A stretch of 64,000 nucleotides of DNA from Capsicum annuum (lineage: Eukaryota > Streptophyta > Magnoliopsida > Solanales > Solanaceae), in assembly GCF_002878395.1 (NCBI RefSeq), contig NC_061116.1, positions 123,441,930 through 123,505,929 on the forward strand, written 5' to 3'. The notes under the pieces were generated by a model that saw only the letters and a list, made by a program, of their open reading frames with translations, did no database searches and was not told the origin of the DNA. Positions 35,425 to 47,010 of the stretch are shown piece after piece. The stretch's first letter is position 1, and each line of letters opens with the position of its first letter. The translations under genes were made by a program, and so were the position numbers.

Positions 35425-38400
35425 CTCGTCTGACCACGTCTGTCTAGGAGTACCCATAACGTAGAACCAATTCTTGTCTTCAACAGATAAAATTCCAAAG
35501 TTGATAACTGGTATTTTTGCCTTTTCCTTCAAATAATGTTCTTCTTTGTTGTTCCTGTTTATTCATTATACATATTAGTCTGTAATTTACATAATCTTAA
35601 TTTACAAAAGTTAGTACTATCAAGTTGTATTCTGTATACCTCTTCAAATGATATTTAAGAAGATCCAATGAAAGCCACGTCATGAACTTGTTGGTGACTT
35701 TAGTGTCTTCTATCGCATTAACTGGATGAGATATGAAGGGATGCTTCTGATCAAATGTTCTCCATTGCTCTTCCGTGCTTACTTTATTATTAAGTTATGC
35801 AATTAATTATGTATATATAGTCAATTACATAAGATAATGCAGTATTATAAGAAACAATAAGTATCTGCTGAAACAAAAGTTAAATCATATCTGAAAACTG
35901 CAACAGATGTATTTCTGAAATACATATGAATAAATAAAGAGTAAAAATGTCTAAACTATGCAACTTCAAAATGAAAAAATATTCTTCAAAATATAACCAT
36001 ATCTCATTAAAAACATTTACTGTTGTTTCAAAAATACAACAGTACAGCAAAAACCAAATTCATACTTCACTATCCATTAGGAAAAAAATATAAAGTAAGC
36101 AAATTTATTAACGAAATAAATTATGTTAAGAGTACTAACCATCTGCTGAACCAAATTTCATTGTGAATGGTGACTCATTGTATCTAGATGGTCGCCTAAT
36201 CCTTGAAAAATGCATTGGCGTTTGTTGTGTTTGATTTGCCGATGGATGTACAATTATACTTCGTTCAAGATTGACATACGCATTAAGACTGGGAAGAAGC
36301 TCATCTGGAAGAGTATTCTGAGAGCCAGACAAATGTTGATCAGCATTGCTTTCAACATTTACTCCCGCAGGAATGTGGACTGCACTCTTATATTGCTGAT
36401 CTAACTTTGAATTATCCACATCATTAACCTCTGACTCATGTCCCGCTGGTGTATTTATATTCATCTCAATCGCACCTTCTTTGTTCTGTATAAATTTGAT
36501 AAAGATCTAGTTAGATTGTATTTTTCAACAAATTAAAAATAGCAATCAATGCACATATTGTAGATACCTTGAACTTATCTTCAACTTCAACATTGACTTT
36601 TGTTATGGAGTCAAGATCAATGCTTCTAAGGACGTCATCTAAAAATTTGAGTTGAGATTCTGATATTTGTGCTTCACTAATACTTTCGTCAACTGATTTT
36701 GTGAACTACACATGTTCATACAAATTAAATAAAATAATATTTATGAAGAACTAAAAAACTAACCAATATGTATTCAGCATACCGGAGCGACAAAAACATC
36801 TTTTGCTTCATGAACATCTATATCCGTTTTTTCCTTTAAAAAATGAAACAACAAAAATTAAAATAATTTTTTTTGATCATTATAACTATACCTAACCAAA
36901 AAAAATAAAAAAAAATATCTCTACCAGAATAATGTCATTATCCTCATTGGACCCATCAATCTCATTATACACATCATTCATACTGTTGCTTTGATATCCT
37001 GCCATCTCTTCGACAACCTGTTTTAATATTATTTTTTATAGTGATAAATTAGAATTGTATATATAAAATTAGTTGAATATAAATGTACAGAATTTACTTA
37101 CCAATGAGACTTCAGGATTCTTATTAAACTCATGAATAAATTTTGTAGTCGCTTGATGGGGTGATGTACTCTTAACATTTTCATCCGCTGGTGGCTGATC
37201 AAATTCGCTGCCTTTTGCTTGTTTCTTCAAGTTTAAAACATGAAAATATAAATTAAAAAAATTAGTAAATAACAACTTAGTTGTAAAAAAATACATATGC
37301 TGTAAATTTATATATGTTGTACCTTATTTTCATTGATTGCATTCATCATTTGATGAAACCTGGAAGAAACTAGGCCACGGATATCATTAAACTCTTGCCA
37401 TACCTGAATTATAAAAAAAATAATTAGAAATGGAAAAATAAATTAATCAAAAGCTTAAAGAAAAATTACCTTTTCACAAAACTTATCAAAGACTTTCTTC
37501 GAGACAACACCGTCTTCATCTTCAGAACTAAACGAAGACAGAACAGGTGACTGAACCGGAATAGATTTTTTACTGTCAGGCCGGTTTATGTCCTTCCTAT
37601 TTCCACATAACGTAATTTTTATTTGAATTGGCTTGTGAATTGGAGACCTGACAAAAGGCATATTTGCAGCACGGAATGGAGGGATCCGTTTTGATGTCAC
37701 GTCATCTACACCTTCAGGATGTGGCTTCATTTTTTCTTTGTAGGTGAAGCTGAGAAATCGTCATGATGTTTTTTCTTTGTGGTAAACTGATTTTGTCTTT
37801 TTGGAGGATCCTGAAAATCATTATCCAAATCAATGTCATCTTCATTATGACTAGAAGATCCACGAACAAGCTTCTTTGGTATATGAAAAGCTGAAATCTC
37901 CTTTCTTGTTAGCTCGATATTCTTAAAAACAACCTACAATTTAAATAACATAATGAAAATAATAATTTAGATGGTAAAATTAATTACATTATAAATCAGC
38001 TAACCATGATCTAAACCCAATAATGAATATACACTGACAAATGGTATGTTGTATATATACATATACCAGATTAGAAAATACATTTACAAAATAATCAACA
38101 TCACATACAAAAAAAAATTCATAAAACTAACCTTGTCATCTGTATCATCAAACATACTTCCCATAAGAGTTTCATATCTTGAACGAGGAGAATTTGTCTT
38201 CCAATTCAAAATACGAGGAATTTGAGAATCCACCTTGGAAGCAACATTACGAGGCACGTTTGAACAACACTCGTACAACCAAATTTGAATGGCCAGTGGC
38301 ATTCCAAGAAGCATATAGAACTTTCCTTTCGGCTTCAACTTTTTATGCAAACTTCTAGCTAATTCTTCAAATGCAACCGATCCCCACAGATAATCACTAT

Positions 38401-40602
38401 AGCGATCAATCTCAACCAAATCAAAGTGGAGGCGTGGAATAGCTACAGTATCAACTGACGATAGTAAGAGTGCGTGAATAAAATACAAATTGGCAAACTT
38501 TAACGCATCTTCATCGTTATCATTTCCCCAAATTTTGTCAGAAACAGCAGCATATAAATCTTTTTTCTGTACAAAACTCTCACCATCAAAATATTGATCA
38601 ATAATTCTATTTGGGCGCTCCTCGTCAAATACAAATTTATCCTTATTTGTAGCACAATTCAAACCAGTCACCAAAGCAAACTCTTTAATAGTGAAATGAA
38701 GAATTATGCCCTTTGCTTGAATGACTATGACACTTGTAGAACTTTCCCTAGTTTCAAGTGACATAATGCATCTCCCTAACTGGGCTTGGACTACACAATC
38801 TTCCTTCTTCATGAAGAAACCAAATATACTTTTAGTACAAAACATCTTGTACTGACTCTTCGTCAACATTGTCTTAATACGATCTTCAATGTCATTGACC
38901 GTATGACATCCTATATGAGGAGCAAATTTGGGCAATACCTGGGCCATGAATATTTAATCACGAATGACCTAAACAATAAAAAAATACATTTATATGACAA
39001 AACAATCTATTATATGTATTTATGAAATACATCTTAAAACTAGTTTATACAAATTGTCTTATATGTATTTATGAAATACATCTTATAGTTATTTTATAAG
39101 ATGTATAATAACAAATACAACTATGTATGAAAAAAATATATTTCAACAAATAAGAAATACATATCACATTAAAAATCTAATGACTACCAAATACAACTTA
39201 ATATCGAATAAAAATCTTAGAGGTAACCTAAAAACACATATCTAAACTGTATGTATTTTCATAATACACATTAGAATTATATTTCAACAAACACATTATG
39301 TATTTTGTGAATACATGATTTGTACAAATTTAATTGACAAGACAAGAATATAACAACACATATACAAATTATATAACAAATGTATTTTAATAATACATAT
39401 TAATCCAAACATTCTTTTATATGTATTTATAAAATACATCTTATAGTTATTTTATAAGATGAATAATAACAAATACAACTATATATGTAAAAAATACATT
39501 TCAACAAAAAAGAACTACATATCACATTCAAAATCTAATGACTACCACATACAACTTAACATCGAATAAAATTGTTAGAGGTAAACATAAAAACACATAT
39601 CTAAACTGTATGTATTTTCAAAATACATATTAGAATTAAATTTCAACAAACACATATGTATTTATATGACAAAACAGTGTCTTATATGTATTTATGAAAT
39701 ACATCTTAAAACTAGTTTATACAAATTGTCTTATATGTATTTATGAAATACATCTTATAGTTATTTTATAAGATGTATAATAACAAATACAACTATGTAT
39801 GTAAAAAATAAATTTTAACAAATAAGAAATACATATCACATTAAAAATCTAATGACTACCAAATACAACTTAACATCGAACAAAAATCTTAGAGGTAAAC
39901 CTAAAAACACATATCTAACCTGTATGTATTTTTAGAATACATATTAGAATTATATTTCAACAAACACATATGTATTTTATGAATACAAGATTATTACAAA
40001 TTTCATTAAAAAGAAAATAATATAACAACACATATACAAATTATATAACATATGTATTTTCAGAATACATATTACACTTCTACAGTTGCTATTTCAGCCA
40101 TTTTTCCAAAAGAATATATATATACAGAAACCTAATAAATACAAATATCTTACACAAAATTTAGATATGAAATACATATTTAAAATATATTGTACATAGC
40201 ATATACAATTCATATCAATAACAAAATTTTCGAATAGTACCATACCTCCTCCACTTTTTCTTGTCCAGATTCAAAATCTGATGCAACGGGACTTGCAATT
40301 TTATTATATTCTCCTTTTTCATCCGACTTTTTCCTTTTCACTGATTTTTGAAATTTTGTGGGAGATGAAGTTTTTGTCAATCCTTTCCTTTTCATTATTT
40401 CCACAATCTTTTTGAAATCTTTAAGGTGCTTAGATCTCAACTCTTCAATGGTAACACCTTCATTAGAGAAAACATTAGTAGAACCCAAATTAAAAACTTC
40501 GTCTTGTGTTAAATCAAGACTAAACGATGGTACTTCATCAGTAAGTAAATTCTTCGGTTGATTTTCTCTAACTGAACAACTTCGATTTGCATGTTGAGCC
40601 AT
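35425..40602 (-). pseudogene. DUF1985/Ulp1-type gene carried by the MULE, catalytic end missing
   Basis: Exons on the - strand: 40602-40246 (119 codons), 38967-38132, 37933-37470, 37403-37323, then about 37230-37105, 37020-36925, 36835-36785, 36708-36570, 36487-36140, 35785-35640 and 35555-35425. Exon 2 encodes the DUF1985 domain (KEFALVTGLNC, FANLYFIHALLLSS, RYSDYLWGSVAFEELARSL). Later exons are acidic and low in complexity. The last ones have EEQWRTFDQKHPFI and DKNWFYVMGTPRQTWSDE, the lead-in to the Ulp1 cysteine protease domain. The His-Asp-Cys domain itself is absent. A TAA lies at the start of exon 2, and a one-base slip in an A-run breaks exon 3 near 37732. Confidence 0.8.
38985..40075. 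repeat. Tandem array of 314-360-bp units in intron 1 of the Ulp1-type gene
   Basis: TTATAGTTATTTTATAAGATG occurs at 39081, 39441 and 39755. Each unit continues through AATACAACTA, ATCTAATGACTACCA and CACATATCTAA. TTTATATGACAAAACA also occurs at 38989 and 39661 (672 bp apart). Units contain the palindrome ATGTATTTATGAAATACAT, present several times. The array is very AT-rich and has no coding content. Confidence 0.88.
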
Positions 40603-41303
40603 TATAAATTTTAACAGAAAAAAATTAATCTGAAATAGAGAATTTTCGCAGAGCTAATATTGAAAAAAATAGCGACACTAAACACATTAACAGAAATTAA
40701 ATAGAAAAAAGTAACGTGCATTAACTAAAAGAAATACTTACCTTAAAAAGTGGGTATGATCTTTATCAAGATCTTGGGAGAGATATGCGGAAATTGAAGA
40801 AGAAAAAGAAAAGAAACGGAAGTTGGAGGGAAGTAAATTGGTAAAGTAGAGTAAAAGTAGGGATGTGAAAAGTTTGAGGTGATATCACGCGCTTTTTAAA
40901 AAAAATAAAATATATTACTATTTTTGTTATAAGTTGTAATTTTATCAAACTATTATTATTTCTTGTAATTAAAGTTTTAAGGTTGTTAGTTTATGTAATT
41001 TTTCCTATTTTAAATAACCTCAATTTCAGCCCAGTTCGTTAAAAACCCGCCAGGCCTAAACATCAACCCCCAAATCCACCGCCCCAGCCCAACCATTTAG
41101 TTGACCCCACCTACTCTACCCTATCTTCTTCAGCAATACGTATATAACAACACCAACAACGTTAAAATCAACTCCAACGATAACAACAAACCGGCAACAT
41201 CGCAAACAACAACCCAGCACCGGTGACCCCACACCCGGCACCGGTGGCTTGATATCGATGAAGCAACAACAATAGCTGCGAGGGTGAAGTCATTGTTGTT
41301 ATC

Positions 41304-41310
41304 TATAAAT
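41304..41310 (+). promoter_or_regulatory. TATA box of the Ogre 5' LTR
   Basis: TATCTATAAATAACTCATTC is conserved as TATCTATAAATAGCTCATTC in the 3' LTR (TATA core at 56869). The two-copy conservation and position after the U3 part support a promoter. The upstream 280 bp present in the 3' LTR are missing here. Confidence 0.6.
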
Positions 41311-44300
41311 AACTCATTCTTGATCTGAAAGGGTGAAGTCTCAAGAGGGTGAAAAACTATTTTGAGCAAATCAGTGCAATTTTTCTTTTTGTAAAATTTT
41401 TAGAAGTCGCTGACTGATCGAAATTCTTGAAAGGTCGCTTCCAGTGGTGGCGTTTTGACGATAACTCGAGTATTATTTTTCTACTCCAAAATAGGTAATG
41501 CTTTATTCCTTTTCATTTTCTGTAATTTTTTACTTCTTCTTCATCTCTTTCTCTATAGTGATAGTAATTGTCAGATTGTTCGCTGTAAATGACTATGATG
41601 GCCTTAGGATTTGTTTGTGATCATTGTTGTTATGCTATTTCGCTGAATCAGAGTTCACATCATAATTTTTGATTCGATTACTTTTAATATACTATCTCAT
41701 GATTGATGATTTTGGTTATCTGCAAATTTATAGTATGAATAAGCATATATATCGTCAAATTTCTGCTTTTTTTTTCTAGTTCACTACCTTGATTTAACGA
41801 TTCCTGTTGTGAGATTTTAGGCCATTGTCTAGTCTCAACTTGGTTTTATGAAGATTAAAGAGTTGCTTTGATTTGTTATTTATCATTTTTGACCTCGAAT
41901 TCAAAGTCTAAATCTTGTAATTCATGTTTAGTTCTGCTCCCGAAACCACTGTAGCATCGAAAATTATTAATTCCCAGTATGTCATGTTTATACTTCAATA
42001 TTGTGGTCTGACTTGCTATATTTTTAGCTGAATATCCCATTTTAGTCTTGATGTTTTATTTTAGTATGGTGCTCTCTCGGTTTGATTGTTCGTCTTCCTT
42101 TTAATTTTGCTCTTAAGGTAAGGTTACTGGTAGCGGTTTAATTCTCTTGACCTTTAATGCCAATAAGATAATGAGTGCACGACCGCAGTATGGTCAAAAA
42201 ATCTGGTGAATCCTCAAGGATCTCTCCTTTGACCTTTGAAAGTTCATTTCAGGTTGGTCAAAGAGAAGATGAGGGTGAGGTCATAGCATATTCCTCTTGG
42301 GGTTATAAGCTGTGTTTCTTTGTGTGTTAACTATGAAGAATGTTCTTATTGTAGATAAGATTACTTGCGTAACTACCTTGGCTCTGTATGTTCTTGTTCA
42401 TCTTTGATCATACTTTCTTTACTTTATGAGGTTTTTATTTCCTTGAAACCACCCCATACACCGTGTTGATACAATTACATATTGAGGTATACCATCTGTA
42501 TTTGGTGTTAATTTTGCTGTTAAGAGATTTATAATCTCTCATCATATATTAGTTTCTCTTGAACATATATACAGAATGTGAGAAGGACCATGCTCTTATT
42601 CTTAAATAGTGACTAAATTCTTCTCTATTTTTTTCAACATGTTTTTTTTAGGATTATTCTTTAGACTATTTTAAGATGGATTTTATTATGAAGTAAAGTG
42701 TGTTCCTTGATGTTCTCTTACTGTTTATTTGGGCATACTGCCTTGATTTTTGTTTCGTCTGCTTAATTCCTAGATTTTTCTTTTACATTATTTTGCCCCT
42801 ATGTTTTAGAAATGTCTAGTTTGATGTTAGATTTGGATGATTATCGCTGAAACTATGTCCTACTGTTTTGGTAGAATTTTTGTTTTGTGCGTAGTTTCCA
42901 TCCCTTCTCAGTTATCATTCGGTCTTTTTTTGGGTTGGGTCGCATAGTTACAACATGTTTGTATTTAGGCATAAAATTCTTCGAAATTGGCTTGCAACTT
43001 GTTTTCTTTGGTCTGGGGTAACATAAGAATATCATATAGTTTTGGTATTGTTTGGGTTTATTTAAGTGGGTGACTTCATTTTAAATTTAGTGTTGGGAGA
43101 AAGTTGACAGTTTCTTTGCTTAAATATGACCTTCTTTACCTTCTTTGATTTGATTGTTTTATATCCTGTATAACGTGAGAGAAAAGAGGTAAAACAACTT
43201 GTCTTTGTTCACCCCCTTTTAATAATGAATGTAATGATATTGGAATGGCTTCATAGTAGCTTTCCTAGTAATGTTGCTTAATCATGAATTGTTATTTGCT
43301 AGTCACAGTCATGTTTTGACTGAGAAATATTTTAGTAATATACTTTTTCATCTTACCTCTTTTATTCATAGTTCAATATTTCTTTATGCTTGAGAGTGCT
43401 ATGTTTTCCATCTTGTTTATTAAGTGTAAAATTTTCGGATACGTATCAATTCTTTTTTTTTTAATCTTTGCATGCACCCATCTTGGAGACTGAATGGACT
43501 CCTTCCCTCTTTGCATTTTATAATGGGCCAATGAGGCCTCTCTTTTCGAGTCAACTCTGAAAGAGAGTTCGAAAGTTGATCATGTGGCATATTGGTGCAA
43601 GAAGATAGAAGAAGATGAAGGATGGGTCAAAAACCTACTCTTAGAGTTGCTAAGAGAGTTGAAAGTCCCAATTATGTTATTTCTTTATTTTATTTATTTA
43701 TTTATTTATTTATCTATTCATTTGCGCCTCGAAGCCAAAGTTATAAGTTAATACAGGTGAAGTCGATTATGGGGCAAAAGGTCCAAAAAGATAGTTTAGG
43801 ACAGGTTATGGGCCAAAGTCCAATATTTAGATTAGGACAAGTAAAGATGGGCGGAAAACCCAATTAGATTAGAACAGGGTTGATGAATTTGGGCTTAAGA
43901 GCCTAAATCGCTTATTTCTCCCTCTTTCCCCTTTTTCTATGTTTATTTGCTATGTGTTCCTTCGAACCTAGTTAAATCCCGTACTAAGTCATTAAAAAAC
44001 TGACTTTGCATAAACCTCAAAAAATATTTTCTTAATCAATTCTCTTTTCAATAATCAATTTTTCTTTTTAAAGTTAGTCAAAAAAATTATTTTCAAATAG
44101 TCCGGATAATCGCAAGTTAGCGGATACTCTTGGTGCCTTAATAACCTTCCAAGAGTATTAATAGAAACTGCTTACCTAGAATTTCAAAATTTAAATGATT
44201 TTTCTGTTTTGAATCATTTAAGTTATAAAGGTTTTCTTGATTTTCTCAAATAAATTAAGTGGCGACTCTATTCTCGAGTTTAAAATTTTTTCAAAAGTAT

Positions 44301-44347
44301 TTGTACTTGTGAAAAACTTTAATAGTCATTTCTTCGTAAAACAGAAA

Positions 44348-44365
44348 TGGCAACTCTGTGGGGAA
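44348..44365 (+). other. Primer-binding site of the Ogre element
   Basis: TGGCAACTCTGTGGGGAA starts four bases after the LTR end. It has the form of the tRNA-Arg type site used by Ogre/Tat elements (TGGCGACTC...GGGGA), with some changes. The tRNA identity is inferred. Confidence 0.6.
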
Positions 44366-44927
44366 GTTTTAGCTAGTTCTAACCAAATGTTTGAAATTGC
44401 CTTTTGACTAATTGTTATAGTGTTTAAACTATTTATGTGCTTATATATTTAAATTCTGCAAAAATTTAACTGTTGCATTTCATGATATAATTTTGCATGA
44501 TGATTATTAAACTTTTTGGTGTTTCGTGGATGTCCTGTCCCTTATTGTTCAACTCCAAATAAAGTGCTGGAAATACGACAGTTTATCCGCACGTGAGACG
44601 TCCGATGGTTGTTCGTATTTCCAAACTTAAGTCATCCGCTTGGGAACCTGGTTCAAAGCCACTCTAGACACCTAGGATAGAGCAAAATCGAAATCCTCTT
44701 TTAGACATGAGCCTAGGATGACCCAATACTCGAGGGGGTATTTGTCCCATTAGAAAACTTACCCTGCATCTATTGACCCCGAGTTAATTACCAACGAATC
44801 AGAATTATGTGTTGAAGAAATATATGTTTGTTTAATTCAATCCATTATCCTTTGGGGTAGGGGGAAGACTTAATTTTGTTGGCTTTCATGTAGGAATGAC
44901 CCAACCATACCCCTACAAAAATTCAAG
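44366..44927 (+). other. Ogre 5' untranslated leader
   Basis: The stretch between the primer-binding site and ORF1 has no coding motifs or repeats that I can identify. Confidence 0.5.
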
Positions 44928-46455
44928 ATGGTTACCAGACCTGATAACTTCCTAAAAGTAAAGTGGGATCACATGAGCGGAGAAGATAAAAAGATTATTA
45001 GAACGCATATTAGGCACCTGCCTTCGCTCATAGAGATGGATGCTTGGCTTGAAATGATCCATGTGCTAACGATATTTTGGGATGATGACAATACAATGTT
45101 TTGCTTTGGTGATGACTTGTTATGAGAGCATTGATATGTGTGTCAAGAGAAAAGTACACCTGATAAAAGTATTCTAGTCCCTATTGTATGGAATCGTTAA
45201 GAGATCAAGGATGCCTTTTAAATCAATGATGATACCTGGTTGGGGAAATGTGATGGGGCAAACATATCTTTTCGTAAGTTGTATCACCGGTTTGGAAGGT
45301 ATAATGCTTTTGAGAAGTTCTAACACAAATTTGAATCAGAGACAAAATGGAAGGAGAAAAGAGCATTTGCGTTTGCGGTAGGTCTACTTGGAACTATGGT
45401 GTTCCCACAAGGAGAAAATAACACTATTTATCCAAGAGTCATTATAGTGACACATACATTTTTTATGGAATAAAATATGGTTCTGAGAATATATTCACAC
45501 CCTACCTCCCATGATTGTAGCCGAAATATATCGGGCATTGGGAAGGTGCCAAGCCGAGCTTCGTTTCTTTCAAGGTTGCAACCTCATCTTGCAATGGTGG
45601 ATGATGAAATACTTAGTGAAAAATCCTAGAATAGAGCAGCCAGACCCTCGGATATCATTGTATGATATGTGGTTGTTCCTACACAGGTTTAAGAGAAAGG
45701 CATCTTCAGAATTTTTGGTTTAAGGTTTTCGGGTAATTAAAAGATGGAAATGTCTAGTGGTCCATCATGTATCTTTGCTCGGGGAAGTACATCACTCGAT
45801 GGGGCGAATGGCTTTTTCTAGTACTCCCAGGTTTTAGGGGGACTCTTTCTTATAATCTTGGCAGAGTCATTAGGCAATTCAAAATCAAGTAGGAGACACC
45901 GCAAACTGCGCTTATGCTTAGGTCTATCACTAAGTATAAAGAAGATGAAACCTCGCTCAAGGACTACATGGTATATGGGTGGAGGAGAAAAAAGATAGAG
46001 GAAGACTCTTTTTGTATCGAGTATGAACTCGAGGTTAGTGACACTTAGAAGGAATGGTTGAAGAAGAATCTTTTTGGAACATTGATCCCAGGGCCGAATG
46101 TACCCACTAGAATTGTTGATGTAGAATTACAATATTAGATCCGACTCCACAAGCTTTAAGATGAATTTCAAAGAAATGAGATCGTACACCAACAAATGCA
46201 TATGGAGGATGCCTCCACCATACACCAGTTCAGAGAAGAGTTAAGCGAGTCAGGCAAGAGGTTGATGATGCTAGACAGTGTCTGATTAATTTGGATGATT
46301 GTATGGTTTCTCAAATTGATAGCATAGGAAAGATAACCTACGAGAACAAAGCACAGTTATGCGGGAGTCACTTGATCATCAACAAATATCATATATGGAA
46401 AGAGGTGGATAAAGCTGAGAAGGCAAAGTTCAATGAAGGAGCATCTAGGAATTAG
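44928..46455 (+). pseudogene. Ogre ORF1 (DUF7745-like), broken
   Basis: The ORF begins MVTRPDNFLKVKWDHMSGED with HIRHLPSLIEMDAWLEM, then continues in other frames with AFAVGLLGTMVFPQGENNT, IVAEIYRALGRCQAELRFF and NLILQWWMMKYLVK. Text of this type forms the first ORF upstream of gag in Solanaceae Ogre elements; its function is unknown. The C-terminal part (46150-46450) is rich in Glu/Gln/Lys as in a coiled coil. At least four stops and frameshifts are present. Confidence 0.65.
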
Positions 46456-46561
46456 TTTGTCTACCCCCTGTGCGGGACTTGTTCTTCCTTTCATGTTATT
46501 TTCTTTTTCCCTAAAGAATTGTATCCCTCTTATGTTACTTTTATAGGCTTTTGTTCCCTTT

Positions 46562-46596
<35 letters not shown>

Positions 46597-47010
46597 AGAT
46601 TTGGGGGATAATGGATTGGTTTTAAGAATCATATATTTCCTTCAAAATTCGCTAGACCAACCCTTGGCTCAAAAGGGTTACCCCAACTGGGATATGTGTT
46701 TATTATAATGTTATTATGTGATATAACTACCTTATGTGTTTATGCACATTTTTTTGAATCAAAGACAAATTTATCCACTATGCTCCCCTGGATCAGTTTG
46801 CCTATGAGGTAAATAACTCTATGTGGTTACTTCTTGTCAAATATCTTGCATTATTTATCACATATGGGAACTAAAACATCTGCCTTTGATTTGTTTTACT
46901 TCACAGGTAACAAAAAACTACTCCATGTTGAAACAAACTGGCAGAACATCCTTACTTCACACGGTTAAAAGTTCATAAAATTCCATCCCCTGACCAGCAT
47001 TCAAATATGA
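46456..47010 (+). other. Spacer between Ogre ORF1 and gag
   Basis: The non-coding spacer holds a (TA)6(TG)n microsatellite at 46563-46598. No other feature is visible. Confidence 0.6.

Larger units (their letters stand above)
33149..41005. mobile_element. KAONASHI-like MULE with deleted centre
   Basis: The element is 7857 bp with inverted ends GGGGAAATTTCAGAAATAGC and (inverse of the right end) GGAAAAATTACATAAACTAA, imperfect but alignable over about 90 bp. The 9-mer TATTTTAAA is duplicated (33140-33148 and 41006-41014) and single in the 3' LTR (56330-56338). It carries a MuDR transposase remnant on + (33500-35062) and a DUF1985/Ulp1-type gene on - (35425-40602). They converge on a 360-bp AT-rich junction where the 3' exons of both genes are missing. 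This layout is that known for KI-MULEs, which carry Ulp1-like genes beside the transposase. Confidence 0.9.
31455..44343 (+). repeat. 5' LTR of the Ogre element, interrupted twice
   Basis: Pieces 31455-31761, 32892-33148 and 41015-44343 align in order with 55776-59958. Insertions at 31762-32882 and 33149-41005 account for the gaps, each with a duplicated 9-mer. Compared with the 3' LTR it also lacks about 280 bp just before the TATA box. In the first 300 bp I count about 20 differences from the 3' LTR, mostly transitions, so the insertion is not recent. Confidence 0.93.

Noticed and set aside
38985..40075. CRISPR-like array
   Set aside because: Units are long, AT-rich, of unequal length and lie in an intron of a plant transposon; no repeat-spacer form.
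43622..43867. 81-codon frame in the 5' LTR, also seen at 59234-59476 in the 3' LTR
   Set aside because: Conservation is that of the LTR itself. The frame crosses a (TTTA)n run and has no known domain.
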